From NCBI RefSeq assembly GCF_023062595.1, contig NZ_JALLAN010000003.1, positions 146,346-210,345 of the forward strand: a stretch of 64,000 nucleotides of DNA, read 5' to 3'. This stretch comes from Arthrobacter rhizosphaerae. GTDB taxonomy: Bacteria > Actinomycetota > Actinomycetes > Actinomycetales > Micrococcaceae. Shown in pieces: positions 26,603-35,418 of this stretch (position 1 is the stretch's first letter; each line of letters begins with the position of its first letter). Made by a program: the position numbers and the translations under genes. The notes below the pieces were generated by a model. It saw nothing but the letters and a program-made list of their open reading frames with translations, did not search any database and was not told the DNA's origin.

Positions 26603-27424
26603 ATGAGGCAGATGAGACTCCGGTACGCCGGAGTGTGTCGGCTGTGCGGTGCCTCTCTGCCGGCCGGGACAGAAGCGATCTACGAGAGCGAGACGAAGAC
26701 CGTCCGCTGCCTGGAGTGTGCCACCGCGGCTAAGCAAACCATGTCCCCCGACCTGGAACCACCTGGTGATGAGTCGTTGTCTACTGATTCCGGAGTAGCC
26801 GGGTCGTCCGCCCGTCGCGAATATGACCGTCGCAAGGCGAAGGACGAGGAAAAGCTCCGCGAAAAGTGGGGTCGCCTCGGTGGGCTCGCAGTCGCCCTCT
26901 CTGACGAGCGGCCGCACACCAAGTCCTGGGATCGAGGTGCGATCGGTGAGGAACGTCTCGGCGCTCGACTAAATGCCCTGGCTGCCGATGGCCTGGCTGT
27001 CCTTCACGATCGGCGCATCCCCGGCTCGAAGGCAAATATCGACCACATCGCCATTACTTCCGGTGGAATCTGGGTGATCGATGCCAAGCGGTACAAGGGA
27101 CGACCTGAACTGAAGATCGAGGGTGGCATCCTTCGCCCACGCGTCGAGAGGCTCCTTGTTGGCCGGCGTGATTGCACGAAACTGGTCGACGGGGTACTCA
27201 AGCGGGTCGACGTCATGCGCGACCTCGTCGGGGATGTTCCGGTTACCGGGGTGCTGTGCTTCGTCGAGGCAGATTGGCCCCTGATCGGGGGCGCGTTCTC
27301 GACTCGCGGCGTTCACGTGCTCTGGCCGCAACGGTTGGCCAAAGTGCTTACGGAGCAGACAGCCGGCGATGTTGATGTGGCGACGATGCGTGAGTCGGTA
27401 GCTTCTCGGTTTAGGTCAGCATGA
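26603..27424 (+). CDS. NERD-domain protein with N-terminal zinc-ribbon-like motif
   Basis: A 273-residue protein. Residues 10-37 carry CRLCGASLPAG and CLECA, two CxxC pairs likely to bind zinc. After a charged linker, the NERD (nuclease-related) domain begins at WDRGAIGEERLGARLNALA and contains DRRIPGSKANIDHIAITSGG and VIDAKRYKG; the D and DAK residues correspond to PD-(D/E)xK nuclease positions. NERD proteins are thought to act on DNA. Start taken at ATG 26603; an ATG at 26612 is also possible. Not linked to a recognised defence operon here. Confidence 0.8.
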   Translation: MRQMRLRYAGVCRLCGASLPAGTEAIYESETKTVRCLECATAAKQTMSPDLEPPGDESLSTDSGVAGSSARREYDRRKAKDEEKLREKWGRLGGLAVALSDERPHTKSWDRGAIGEERLGARLNALAADGLAVLHDRRIPGSKANIDHIAITSGGIWVIDAKRYKGRPELKIEGGILRPRVERLLVGRRDCTKLVDGVLKRVDVMRDLVGDVPVTGVLCFVEADWPLIGGAFSTRGVHVLWPQRLAKVLTEQTAGDVDVATMRESVASRFRSA

Positions 27425-27522
27425 TGACTAACAGTGGTGAATATTTGAGTCCCTGGCCACGTTTACAGCGCGGAGGTCTAGCAGCGCTCCAGGCCTGTGA
27501 GCGCCGGTGATATCCTGCGGCG

Positions 27523-28374
27523 GTGACTTTACAAGCCTCGCGTCTGCGCCCGTTCCACCAAGTCGACGTCTTCTCCGATCGGCCTTACCGAGGCAATCCA
27601 CTCGCCGTCGTGGTCAATGCCGAAGGCCTCAGTACCGAGACGATGCAGCATTTCGCAAACTGGACCAATCTTTCTGAAACCACGTTCCTCCTCCCTCCTA
27701 CGGATTCCCGTGCCGACTATCGCGTGCGCATCTTCACGGGCAGCGAGGAGTTCCCGTTCGCCGGGCATCCCACGCTGGGTTCTGCGCATACCTGGCTTCA
27801 GGCCGGCGGAGTGCCGAAGACTGAAGGCGTCCTGGTACAGGAGTGCGGCGCAGGTTTGGTACGGGTGAAGCACGACGGCGGACGCTTGGCTTTCGCTGCA
27901 CCGCCGCTAACCCGTTTCGGTCCAGTGGACTCCGCTGTCCGCTCCCGGTTGGCAGCTGGACTGCGACTTCCGGAGAACGAACTCTTGGACGCAAGCTGGC
28001 TGGTCAATGGACCTGAGTGGATTGGTGTCCTGGTTGCATCCGCCGAGCAGGTGCTGGCCATCGAGCCCGATTGGACGGCGCTGGCTGATCTCAAGGTCGG
28101 TGTGATCGGCCCCCAGGAGCCGGGCGCCGGCACGGACTTCGAAGTCCGGACGTTCATTCCAGGTGACGCCATGATGGAAGACCCGGTCACGGGCAGTTTC
28201 AACGCAGGTGCTGCGCAATGGCTGATTGGCAGCGGCCGCGCGCCCGAGGAGTACGTGGCTGCCCAGGGAACGGTGCTCGGCAGGGCAGGGCGTATCCACG
28301 TGAAGGCTCAGGATGGAGACATTTGGATTGGCGGCGAATCGGCCACCTGCATCCAAGGCACTGTCATGCTGTAG
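27523..28374 (+). CDS. PhzF-family isomerase
   Basis: A 283-residue PhzF/YddE-type epimerase or isomerase with two similar diaminopimelate-epimerase-like halves. Typical elements are FHQVDVFSDRPYRGNPLAVV at the N-terminus, NLSETTFLLPP with the catalytic-type Glu, and FTGSEEFPFAGHPTLGSAH; the second half has DPVTGSFNAGAAQWLI. GTG start. Stand-alone gene; PhzF relatives outside phenazine clusters have largely unknown substrates. Confidence 0.88.
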   Translation: MTLQASRLRPFHQVDVFSDRPYRGNPLAVVVNAEGLSTETMQHFANWTNLSETTFLLPPTDSRADYRVRIFTGSEEFPFAGHPTLGSAHTWLQAGGVPKTEGVLVQECGAGLVRVKHDGGRLAFAAPPLTRFGPVDSAVRSRLAAGLRLPENELLDASWLVNGPEWIGVLVASAEQVLAIEPDWTALADLKVGVIGPQEPGAGTDFEVRTFIPGDAMMEDPVTGSFNAGAAQWLIGSGRAPEEYVAAQGTVLGRAGRIHVKAQDGDIWIGGESATCIQGTVML

Positions 28375-28405
28375 CCTCCGCTTCCATTTACCCGGTGAGG
28401 CCGGT

Positions 28406-30385
28406 TTAGGTGACGTCGATGAGTGACCATTGCTGGTGGGCGGCGCCTCGGTAAAGCTGTTGTTCTGTGGTGGTTCCGTCGGTGGTCCCCGCCGCTGTCA
28501 GGCCCAGGGCATGGGTGGAGAAGCGGTTGGTGAGGGCCACTTTTCCGTTGGCTACGGGTGTTATTGCCCATTGCTGTTGCAGGACGTCAGCGCTGGAATA
28601 GATCGCTGCCTTCTCGCCGATGGTCCGTGAGCGGAATCCGATCTCGAGGACCTTTCCGCTGTTGGCGTCCCTTAGTTTGTAGTAACCGTCGACGTCGGTG
28701 GTCAGTGTCCAGCGCTGGTTTGCGGCGTTGGTGTCGGGGGCCAGGACAACGGCGGCCCTGTTGGCGGTGGAGCCGTTGAGGACGGTCAGGGCTTTGCCGC
28801 TGGCGGGGTTGATGAGTTTGTAGGCGCGGTTGGGGGCAACGGCGAATGACTGGCGGGCGGGCTTTGCAGTGCGGCCGCCGATCCGGAGGCCGGCGACGTT
28901 GGTGTAGCCGCCGGAGCCGGCCTTCGCGGTGAACCGGATGAAGCCAGCGGTGACGGGGGCCCACTGGGCGAGTTTCGGGGTGGACCCGGTGGCCCAGGTG
29001 CCGGAGGCGACGGTTGTGAAGGTCACGCCGTTGGTGCTGGTGGAGATCTCGAAGGAGGTCACGTCGCCGTCGGTGCCGTTTGCCCGGTTCCACTGCTTGG
29101 GAAGGTACTCCAGGGTGGTGACATTTGTGTAGATGCCGCCCAGATCCAGCGTTATCGATGCGGGTACCGCGAGCTCGCCGGTGCCGGGCCAGGTGGACCA
29201 GCAGGTCTGCAGTTTGTTGTCGGCGCGCCCGTCGATCGCGAAGTAGGGGGGTTCGGCCTCACGGAACGCGGACGCGTATGCCGCCACCGGAGTGATCAGG
29301 TGTTCGGCGCGGAGAGGCTGCGCCGGGAGCGCGCCGCGCGGGTTGGGGGAGAAGGCCGCGCCTACTTCGGCGAGGCGGGCAACCACGTTGGGGTCGAGCT
29401 TTCCGTTGCGGTTGGGTGCGCAGTTGAGGATGAAGGAGGTCCACCTCGATTCGAGTTCGGTGAGGTGGGTGATGATGGCGTCCTTGGACATCAGTGCTTC
29501 GGTGGGTGTGGAGGGGTGCCAGAACCAGCCGTCACTGATGGTCTGGCCCTGCATCCCGGCCCAGGTGTTCCCGGCCGGCGCAGTGATCCCGAAAGGTTCC
29601 TCCCAGAAAATCCCGTCGGCCAGCCAGGGGGTGAGGACCGCGCAGATATCGATGATGAGGCAGTTGGGCTGGAGGGTTTTGACCAGGTCGCGGACCCGCT
29701 GCATCGGGACCTGCTGGTGGCCCATCTGCCAGGCGTAGCCATCGAGCATGAGGACTTCGATCTCGCCGTAGCCGGTGAGAAGTTCAGTGAGCTGGTTCAG
29801 CACGTACGTGATCTGGGGCGGGTTGACACCGGCGGCCGGGTCGCTGACATGGTAGCCGCCGGTGGCCTGGACGGGATAGGTCCGGTCCCAGATGGAGAAG
29901 TAGAAGCCCACCTTCAGACCCCGGGAGCGGAACGAGTCCACGTACTGCCTGACGACGTCGCGCTTGTACCCGGAGTTCATGACGTTCTGGGTGCCGTATT
30001 TGGTGGGCCACAGCGCGAATCCGTCATGGTGCTTGGTGGTGAGCACCCCATAGCTCATCCCCGCCGAAAGAGCGGCATCCGCCCACTGATCGGTGTCCAC
30101 CGACGGCGGTGCAAAGAGCGCGGGATTCTGGTTGGGCGCTGCCCACTCCTGGTTCGTGTAAGTGCCCAGGTTGAAGTGGTTGAACATCCCGAAGCGCATA
30201 TCGACCAGCTTCTGCAGCAGAGCCTGCGTGTCCCACCCTGTACCCGCCGCCAAAACCTGACCGGTTGCACCGTCGGCCGCTGTGGCTGGTGATACTCCAC
30301 CGCCGACGGAGGGAGCCAGCAGACCTGCAGCCGAGGCACCAGCTGCGCCGAGAAAGTGCCGGCGACCAAAATTTCGTGACGTCAT
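28406..30385 (-). CDS. Secreted alpha-L-fucosidase (GH29) with discoidin and ricin-type domains
   Basis: A 659-residue protein. A Tat-type signal (GRRHFLGAAG, twin Arg at 8-9) targets it outside the cell. Residues about 50-375 form a GH29 barrel (MRFGMFNHFNLGTYTNQEW, TTKHHDGFALWPTKY, and LMLDGYAWQ with the expected nucleophile Asp). An F5/8-type (discoidin) domain follows (about 380-510), then a ricin-type beta-trefoil with three QW-like repeats (NQRWTLT, QQQWAIT, HQQWSLI). ATG at 30385 has GGAGC 9 bases upstream. It probably removes fucose or related sugars from polymeric glycans, with the C-terminal domains binding carbohydrate. Confidence 0.9.
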   Translation of the reverse strand: MTSRNFGRRHFLGAAGASAAGLLAPSVGGGVSPATAADGATGQVLAAGTGWDTQALLQKLVDMRFGMFNHFNLGTYTNQEWAAPNQNPALFAPPSVDTDQWADAALSAGMSYGVLTTKHHDGFALWPTKYGTQNVMNSGYKRDVVRQYVDSFRSRGLKVGFYFSIWDRTYPVQATGGYHVSDPAAGVNPPQITYVLNQLTELLTGYGEIEVLMLDGYAWQMGHQQVPMQRVRDLVKTLQPNCLIIDICAVLTPWLADGIFWEEPFGITAPAGNTWAGMQGQTISDGWFWHPSTPTEALMSKDAIITHLTELESRWTSFILNCAPNRNGKLDPNVVARLAEVGAAFSPNPRGALPAQPLRAEHLITPVAAYASAFREAEPPYFAIDGRADNKLQTCWSTWPGTGELAVPASITLDLGGIYTNVTTLEYLPKQWNRANGTDGDVTSFEISTSTNGVTFTTVASGTWATGSTPKLAQWAPVTAGFIRFTAKAGSGGYTNVAGLRIGGRTAKPARQSFAVAPNRAYKLINPASGKALTVLNGSTANRAAVVLAPDTNAANQRWTLTTDVDGYYKLRDANSGKVLEIGFRSRTIGEKAAIYSSADVLQQQWAITPVANGKVALTNRFSTHALGLTAAGTTDGTTTEQQLYRGAAHQQWSLIDVT

Positions 30386-30790
30386 TGTCTTAGCTCCATG
30401 TTGATTAGGGGTCCGCACCAGCACTGTTAGCGCACACAAGTTGGATCGATACGTCTGATGTTATGACCAAATCTCAGCATGTCAATGCCGTTCTTCAGCT
30501 CTGCGTAGCTGTCTTGTCTTCAGCACGAGCCCTAACATATGATGTCTACGACTCCGGGGAGGGTTCCGCTTTCGACGAGGGTCAGCCTGTGCTGCCAATG
30601 GTCCGGAACGCCCTTACACAGGCATTTCCCGGAACTTGATCGGAATCTGCATCGGCTGTGGGATCCGTGCTGAACCTGCACAAAGCCTTTCCGACTCCTG
30701 CGGAAACGCTGCCTAAATCTACTCACGTCCAGGGGCATGATTAATCCAACAGTCAGGAAACTCACGGACAAAGAAAACGGAGGCCCTCCG
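30386..30790. other. Intergenic region upstream of the fucosidase
   Basis: It holds the fucosidase promoter (30459-30486) close to the gene. Beyond it, up to 30790, short open frames on both strands show no recognisable protein, and nothing else was identified. Confidence 0.4.
30459..30486 (-). promoter_or_regulatory. Putative promoter of the fucosidase gene
   Basis: On the minus strand TTGACA (30486-30481), a 16-base spacer and TAACAT (30464-30459) form a good sigma-70-type promoter, leaving a leader of about 70 bases before ATG at 30385. Confidence 0.55.
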
Positions 30791-30937
30791 GTGGCAACAA
30801 AAGCAGACAAGGCGAATTACCGTTACACCGACTTCTACTGCTTTATGTCCCTCTCGGACTTCACCGCCTACGTCTCCCGTGACGACGTCGATGGCGAGGA
30901 TTTCTTCTCCATCAGCACGAGCATGCTGGCCGCGTAA
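30791..30937 (+). CDS. Possible 48-residue protein
   Basis: A GTG start with GGAGG about 7 bases upstream opens a 48-codon frame with an aromatic and acidic composition (NYRYTDFYCFMSLSDFTAYV). The strong ribosome site and non-repetitive sequence favour a real small gene; an ATG at 30737 would lengthen it. No family recognised. Confidence 0.4.
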   Translation: MATKADKANYRYTDFYCFMSLSDFTAYVSRDDVDGEDFFSISTSMLAA

Positions 30938-31046
30938 CTAACGCCCCGCCCAGCTTTGGACCGGTACTCTGTAGGCTGACGGGCCATTAGCGGCGACTGC
31001 CTCGCACAGCGGATTGATGCGCTCCTTATTCGCAAAGGAATGCCGC

Positions 31047-31376
31047 ATGCAGATCTCAGACATCCCGTTCGACGTAACTGACTGGTCGCAGACTGAACGG
31101 ACCGAGCACAAAGGCGTCAGCGGCATGGCCTATTGGCGCACCCAAAAATTCGGGCCAATGCGGGTACGAATGGTCGAATACACACCGGGTTACCTGGCCG
31201 ACCATTGGTGCGAAAAGGGCCACGTTCTGCTGTGCACGGCTGGCGAGCTCCACACGGAGCTGGAGGACGGCCGGACTTTCGTGCTCAAAGCAGGCATGAG
31301 CTACCAGGTGGCCGACGGGGCCGAGCCGCACCGCTCTTCCACCGCAACAGGCGCCACTCTCTTCATCGTGGACTGA
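31047..31376 (+). CDS. DHCW-motif-type cupin protein
   Basis: A 109-residue single-domain cupin. It matches the family called DHCW-motif cupin-fold proteins, here with ADHWCEKGHVLLC at the motif and ELEDGRTFVLKAGMSYQV and PHRSSTATGATLFIVD in the second cupin half; His residues in both halves could hold a metal. ATG at 31047 follows AAAGGA. Small stand-alone gene; enzymatic role unknown. Confidence 0.8.
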   Translation: MQISDIPFDVTDWSQTERTEHKGVSGMAYWRTQKFGPMRVRMVEYTPGYLADHWCEKGHVLLCTAGELHTELEDGRTFVLKAGMSYQVADGAEPHRSSTATGATLFIVD

Positions 31377-31386
31377 TCCGCTCGGC

Positions 31387-32100
31387 TTAGCCCTCCTGCA
31401 ACGCCGCCTTGAACGAGAACGCCGCGTTGCTCCACACCACGAAAAGCAGCGGTGCCGGCGCCAGGGCCGTTCCCAGAACCGGCTGGGTCAGCGCCGCCGC
31501 AGCGATGATGCACAGCAGCGCCAGGGCAGCCAGACTCAGGTACCAGCGTTTGACAGCCAGATAGAGCGCAGCCTTGGCGAGGCTTTTGAACCTGGCCTGG
31601 GGAAGCAGCACCGTTCCGGCGATCATCAGCACGCTGACGCACACCACAACAGAGGCCGCCGTCACCGTCAGGGGAACCAGGATTGCGGCTCCCGGCATCG
31701 ACTGCAGGATCACCAGGTCAAAGACCAGAAACCCTAAAAGTACGACGGCGGCCAGGCCCACCGGAGCGGCCCGGCTGAAGGACTTCCTGTAGCCCCTCAG
31801 AAAGGCAGCTACGGGCCTGACGGCCGGCCCGTCCTCCTCGGCCAGAGCATGAAAGGCACTGAACGCGCCGGCCAGAGAGGGCCCCACCGTGACGGCGAGC
31901 GCGAGGAAGAACGGCCACGCGGCCACGGGATCGCCCACAAAGGACAAGAAGAACACGAGGGGTGCGTTGGCCGCCGCGAGCAGGAAGTTCACGGCCAGGA
32001 ACGTGTAGACGAAGCCGAAGATGCTGGCGAGTGTCTCGAAGCCCGGCCCGGCCCACTTCCGCCGCAGCGGCTGCATCGCGTGCTGGCGCACGGTGCTCAT
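31387..32100 (-). CDS. DUF624 (YesL-like) membrane protein
   Basis: A 237-residue integral membrane protein of the DUF624 family with about five or six hydrophobic segments and the family N-terminal pattern LASIFGFVYTFLAVNFLL. It overlaps the upstream permease by ATGA and is the last gene of the leftward operon. YesL-type proteins accompany importers and polysaccharide lyases in uronate-rich glycan loci (for example the rhamnogalacturonan locus of Bacillus), consistent with the lyase across the divergent promoter. Biochemical role unknown. Confidence 0.85.
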   Translation of the reverse strand: MSTVRQHAMQPLRRKWAGPGFETLASIFGFVYTFLAVNFLLAAANAPLVFFLSFVGDPVAAWPFFLALAVTVGPSLAGAFSAFHALAEEDGPAVRPVAAFLRGYRKSFSRAAPVGLAAVVLLGFLVFDLVILQSMPGAAILVPLTVTAASVVVCVSVLMIAGTVLLPQARFKSLAKAALYLAVKRWYLSLAALALLCIIAAAALTQPVLGTALAPAPLLFVVWSNAAFSFKAALQEG

Positions 32101-33017
32101 CCCTTCATGCCGCTCGTCGCGATTCCCTGGATGAAGTAACGCTGCCCCACCAGGAAGATGATCAGAATCGGAACCACTGAAATCACTGATCCGGTCATGA
32201 TCATGGCGAATTCGGCGTCGAACTGTCCCACAAAGGAACGCAAGCCCAACTGCACGGTCCAGAGCCGGTTGCTCGTCAGGTAAATGAACGGCCCCATGTA
32301 GTCGTTCCAAGTGTTCACGAAGGTCAGCAACGCCAGGCTGGCAAGCGCCGGTTTGGAAAGCGGCAGGATGACCCTGGCCCAGATCCCATATTCGCTCAGG
32401 CCATCGATCCGGGCAGCCTCACACAATTCATCCGGAATGGTCATGTAGTACTGCCGCATGAGGAACACCCCGAAGGCGCCGAACGCCTGCAGCAGGATCA
32501 GCGCATTGAAACTGTTGGTCAGCCCGAGCTGCTGCATCATGATGTACTGCGGCACCATGTATGCCTGCCACGGTACGGCGATGGTTCCGATGTAGCAGAG
32601 GAACAGCACGTCGCGTCCCGGGAAGCGCACCTTGGAGAAGCCATAGGCCGCCAAGGATCCCGTGAGGACCTGCAGGACGGTGATGATCACGGACAGGTAG
32701 AGCGAGTTCTGCAGGTATCCCATCATGGGAATCCGCGTCCAGATGTCCGAATAGTTGCTCCAGACGAACTCCTCGGGAATCCACTGAATGGGAACCGTGA
32801 ACACCTGGTTGTTCTCCTTCAGTGAGGAGGACACCATCCAGATAAAGGGAACCATCAGGGCGGCCACCAGGACCACGAGCACCGCGTAGACGATGACGTT
32901 GACGGTGCGCGCCTTTTGCTCCCGCGGGCTCCGCCTCCGGAATTCATTCCGGGCAGAGATGTCGTTTCCGCCGCCTGGCATGGCCTCAGCCTTGAGGTCT
33001 TCGGTCAGGTTGGTCAT
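32097..33017 (-). CDS. Carbohydrate ABC transporter permease (MalG-like)
   Basis: A 306-residue permease with a 40-residue cytoplasmic N-terminus, six membrane helices and the EAA loop LCEAARIDGLSEYGIWARV. It overlaps both neighbours (start at the stop of the other permease, stop at the DUF624 start). Forms the channel with the gene upstream. Confidence 0.92.
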   Translation of the reverse strand: MTNLTEDLKAEAMPGGGNDISARNEFRRRSPREQKARTVNVIVYAVLVVLVAALMVPFIWMVSSSLKENNQVFTVPIQWIPEEFVWSNYSDIWTRIPMMGYLQNSLYLSVIITVLQVLTGSLAAYGFSKVRFPGRDVLFLCYIGTIAVPWQAYMVPQYIMMQQLGLTNSFNALILLQAFGAFGVFLMRQYYMTIPDELCEAARIDGLSEYGIWARVILPLSKPALASLALLTFVNTWNDYMGPFIYLTSNRLWTVQLGLRSFVGQFDAEFAMIMTGSVISVVPILIIFLVGQRYFIQGIATSGMKG

Positions 33018-33985
33018 CAGCGTTCCCTCCGCTGCTGGATCTTGAACTGCAGTACCGTCACCGTCAGGACGATCAGGAATAGGACGAGGGAGACAGCAGA
33101 TGAGTAGCCGAACTTACCTTCGCCGATTCCCTCTTGGTAGATGAGCTGGGACAGAACCGTCGTTGCCCGCCCGGGTCCGCCGTTGGTCATGACCACAATG
33201 AGGTCGAACACCTTGAAGCTGGAGACGGTCAGCATCACCACCACAAAGAACGTGGTGGGCCGCAGCGAAGGAACGGTGACGTTCCAGAAGCGCTGCCAGG
33301 GGCTGGCCCCGTCCACCTCGGCTGCCTCGTAAAGCTCCGTTGGAATCGCCTGCAGGCCGGCTAAGTACAGAATCATGTAGTAGCCCATGTCCCGCCACAC
33401 ACTGGTGATGATGACGGCGGGCATGGCCCAGTCGGAACTGGACGTCCAGCCTGGCGGGTTGGCCACTCCTACGAACTGCAGGAACTGATTGATGGGACCG
33501 TCAGTGGGGCTGAACAGCATGTTCCAGACGACGGCGACAGCCACCAGTGAGGTGATGTAGGGGAAGAAGATGGCAACCCGGAAGAAGCCGATGCCCTTGA
33601 GCTTTCGGTTCAGCAGCATGGCAAGTCCCAGTGCCAGGACAAGAGTCAGCGGCACATGGCCCACAGCGTAGATCACGGTATTGCGCAGTGCGATCCAGAA
33701 CGAATCGCTGCCGAGCATCCGTTCGAAGTTTTGCAGCCCTACCCATTTCGGGGCAGAGAACGAGGTCCATTCCATGAACGCCAAGGCGAACGCGGCCAGG
33801 ACCGGGATGAGGGTAAAGGCAAGGAAACCCAGGAAGTTCGGAAGGATGAAGGTCCAGCCGATGAGTGTGTTCCGCCGCGCCTGTTTCCGGTTCCCGCGGT
33901 GGAGGCTGTCCCCTCGCTTGAGGGTGTTCCTTCGCTTGGGATCAGGGCCGACGGCAGGTGCCCGGAGTCTTGTTTCGGTAGTCAT
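33017..33985 (-). CDS. Carbohydrate ABC transporter permease (MalF-like)
   Basis: A 322-residue permease with a basic N-terminal tail (KRRNTLKRGDSLHRGNRKQ), six predicted helices and the EAA loop LYEAAEVDGASPWQRFWNV. Second gene after the binding protein, 89 bases downstream of it. As in the other importer, no ATPase is encoded in the locus. Confidence 0.92.
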   Translation of the reverse strand: MTTETRLRAPAVGPDPKRRNTLKRGDSLHRGNRKQARRNTLIGWTFILPNFLGFLAFTLIPVLAAFALAFMEWTSFSAPKWVGLQNFERMLGSDSFWIALRNTVIYAVGHVPLTLVLALGLAMLLNRKLKGIGFFRVAIFFPYITSLVAVAVVWNMLFSPTDGPINQFLQFVGVANPPGWTSSSDWAMPAVIITSVWRDMGYYMILYLAGLQAIPTELYEAAEVDGASPWQRFWNVTVPSLRPTTFFVVVMLTVSSFKVFDLIVVMTNGGPGRATTVLSQLIYQEGIGEGKFGYSSAVSLVLFLIVLTVTVLQFKIQQRRER

Positions 33986-34074
33986 AATGGGGGCCCGGCG
34001 TCAGCCAGGCGTTCCTCCGTTCAGGGTCCGTAGCCGGGGGCAGCGTCACGTGGCGCGGCCCCCGGCCTGGCGGT

Positions 34075-35355
34075 TTATTTAAGGACTTCGTCCTTGACTC
34101 GCTTCCCCATTTCGGCGATGCCGTCGTCGATGGAACGTTCACCGGCCATGATCAGCTCGTGCTCCTGCGTCAGAATCTTGTCGGTGGCTGCGGACTTGTC
34201 GCTCACGGGCATCTCAAGCGCTGTCTTGTCCGGCGCAAAGGCCTCCTTGGACAGCTCGTCGGCGGGCAGGCCCTTGAGCTTGAAGTACTCCTCGGTGATG
34301 TCATCGGTCTGCAGGGCAGGAACCACGCCGATCTTGGCGATGGCCTTCGCGCCCTCCACCCCTGCGGCCCACTCGATGAACTTCTTTGCTTCGTCCGAGT
34401 GCTGGGCGTTCTTGTTGACGGCAAACGCGGTGGGAGAGCCGAAAGTGGTGATGTCCCCGCCCTTTGATTTCTGCGGAAGCTGGGCGAAGCCCCAGTTGAC
34501 GTTGGTCTTGCCGTCCTTGAGGGCGGCGGCGAAGCTCGAAATGTACCAGGACCCCATTGGCATCATGGCTGTCTGGCCGGATTCGAACATGGTGCGGTAG
34601 CTGGTCTTCTGGCTCTTGGCCGTGCCGAAGTCCATGAGGGTCCCGCCCTTCTGGAGATCCAGCGTCATGCTGTACTGGTCCTTGAAGAAGGAGTAGTCGC
34701 CTCCGATGAGGTCGCCGTCGTTCTGCGCGGCTGCGACCGCCTGCACCAGCGAGCGCCAGGTGTGCTGGTACGTACCGTAGACCTTCTTGCCGTCAGCGGC
34801 CGTCCCCGTCATCTTTTTGGCGAGCTCGGCGTACTCATCCCAGGTGATGTTGTTCGGCTCTTCGAGTCCCGCTGCCTTGAACAGGTCCTTGTTGTAGTAG
34901 AGCAGCCAGAAATCCTGCCGGTAAGGGGCAGCGAAGTACTTGCCTTGCAGATCGAAGGCGTCAAGACCGGCCAGGTTTTCCTTGTCCAGCTTGTCCACAA
35001 CGCTGTTGATCTCCTGGAGCTGGCCATTGCTGGCGTAGCGGGAGTAGTCGATGACGTTCTTCATGGTGAGGACATCGGTAGTGTCGCCGCCTGCGAGCAT
35101 GGTGGTGACTTTTTGAGGATAATCATCGGCCAGGATGTCCACGGGTTCGATGTCCACGTTCGGGTTTGCGGCTTCGTACGCATCAAACAACGCCTTGAAC
35201 TCTGGCGTGCCCTCATAGTTCCAGACGGACACGCTGAGGGTGGTCTTGCCTTCTGCTGCGGGCTTCTCTGCGGGGCCGGCAGCGCCTGCACAGCCAGTGA
35301 GCCCGAGTCCTGCAGCGGCAGCCAGGGCAATCGCTGCGAGAGTGGTGCGCTTCAT
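34075..35355 (-). CDS. Carbohydrate ABC transporter substrate-binding lipoprotein
   Basis: A 426-residue family 1 solute-binding protein. The signal peptide ends in the lipobox GLTGC with Cys22. Typical features are VWNYEGTPEFKALFDAYEAA, MLAGGDTTDVLTMKN and WLLYYNKDLFKAAGL. It lies between the hydroxyacid dehydrogenase and the permeases in the leftward operon. With a heparinase-type lyase gene opposite, the ligand is likely an unsaturated uronate-containing oligosaccharide (inference). Confidence 0.92.
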   Translation of the reverse strand: MKRTTLAAIALAAAAGLGLTGCAGAAGPAEKPAAEGKTTLSVSVWNYEGTPEFKALFDAYEAANPNVDIEPVDILADDYPQKVTTMLAGGDTTDVLTMKNVIDYSRYASNGQLQEINSVVDKLDKENLAGLDAFDLQGKYFAAPYRQDFWLLYYNKDLFKAAGLEEPNNITWDEYAELAKKMTGTAADGKKVYGTYQHTWRSLVQAVAAAQNDGDLIGGDYSFFKDQYSMTLDLQKGGTLMDFGTAKSQKTSYRTMFESGQTAMMPMGSWYISSFAAALKDGKTNVNWGFAQLPQKSKGGDITTFGSPTAFAVNKNAQHSDEAKKFIEWAAGVEGAKAIAKIGVVPALQTDDITEEYFKLKGLPADELSKEAFAPDKTALEMPVSDKSAATDKILTQEHELIMAGERSIDDGIAEMGKRVKDEVLK

Positions 35356-35418
35356 TGCGTTTCTCCTTGTCGAGGGGGAGGTGGAAGGTGATGGTTGGAC
35401 GTGTAGATGGTTCTTCGC

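Noticed and set aside
34762..35391. Plus-strand frame of 209 codons
   Set aside because: Antisense to the lipoprotein-type substrate-binding gene; no protein-like features.
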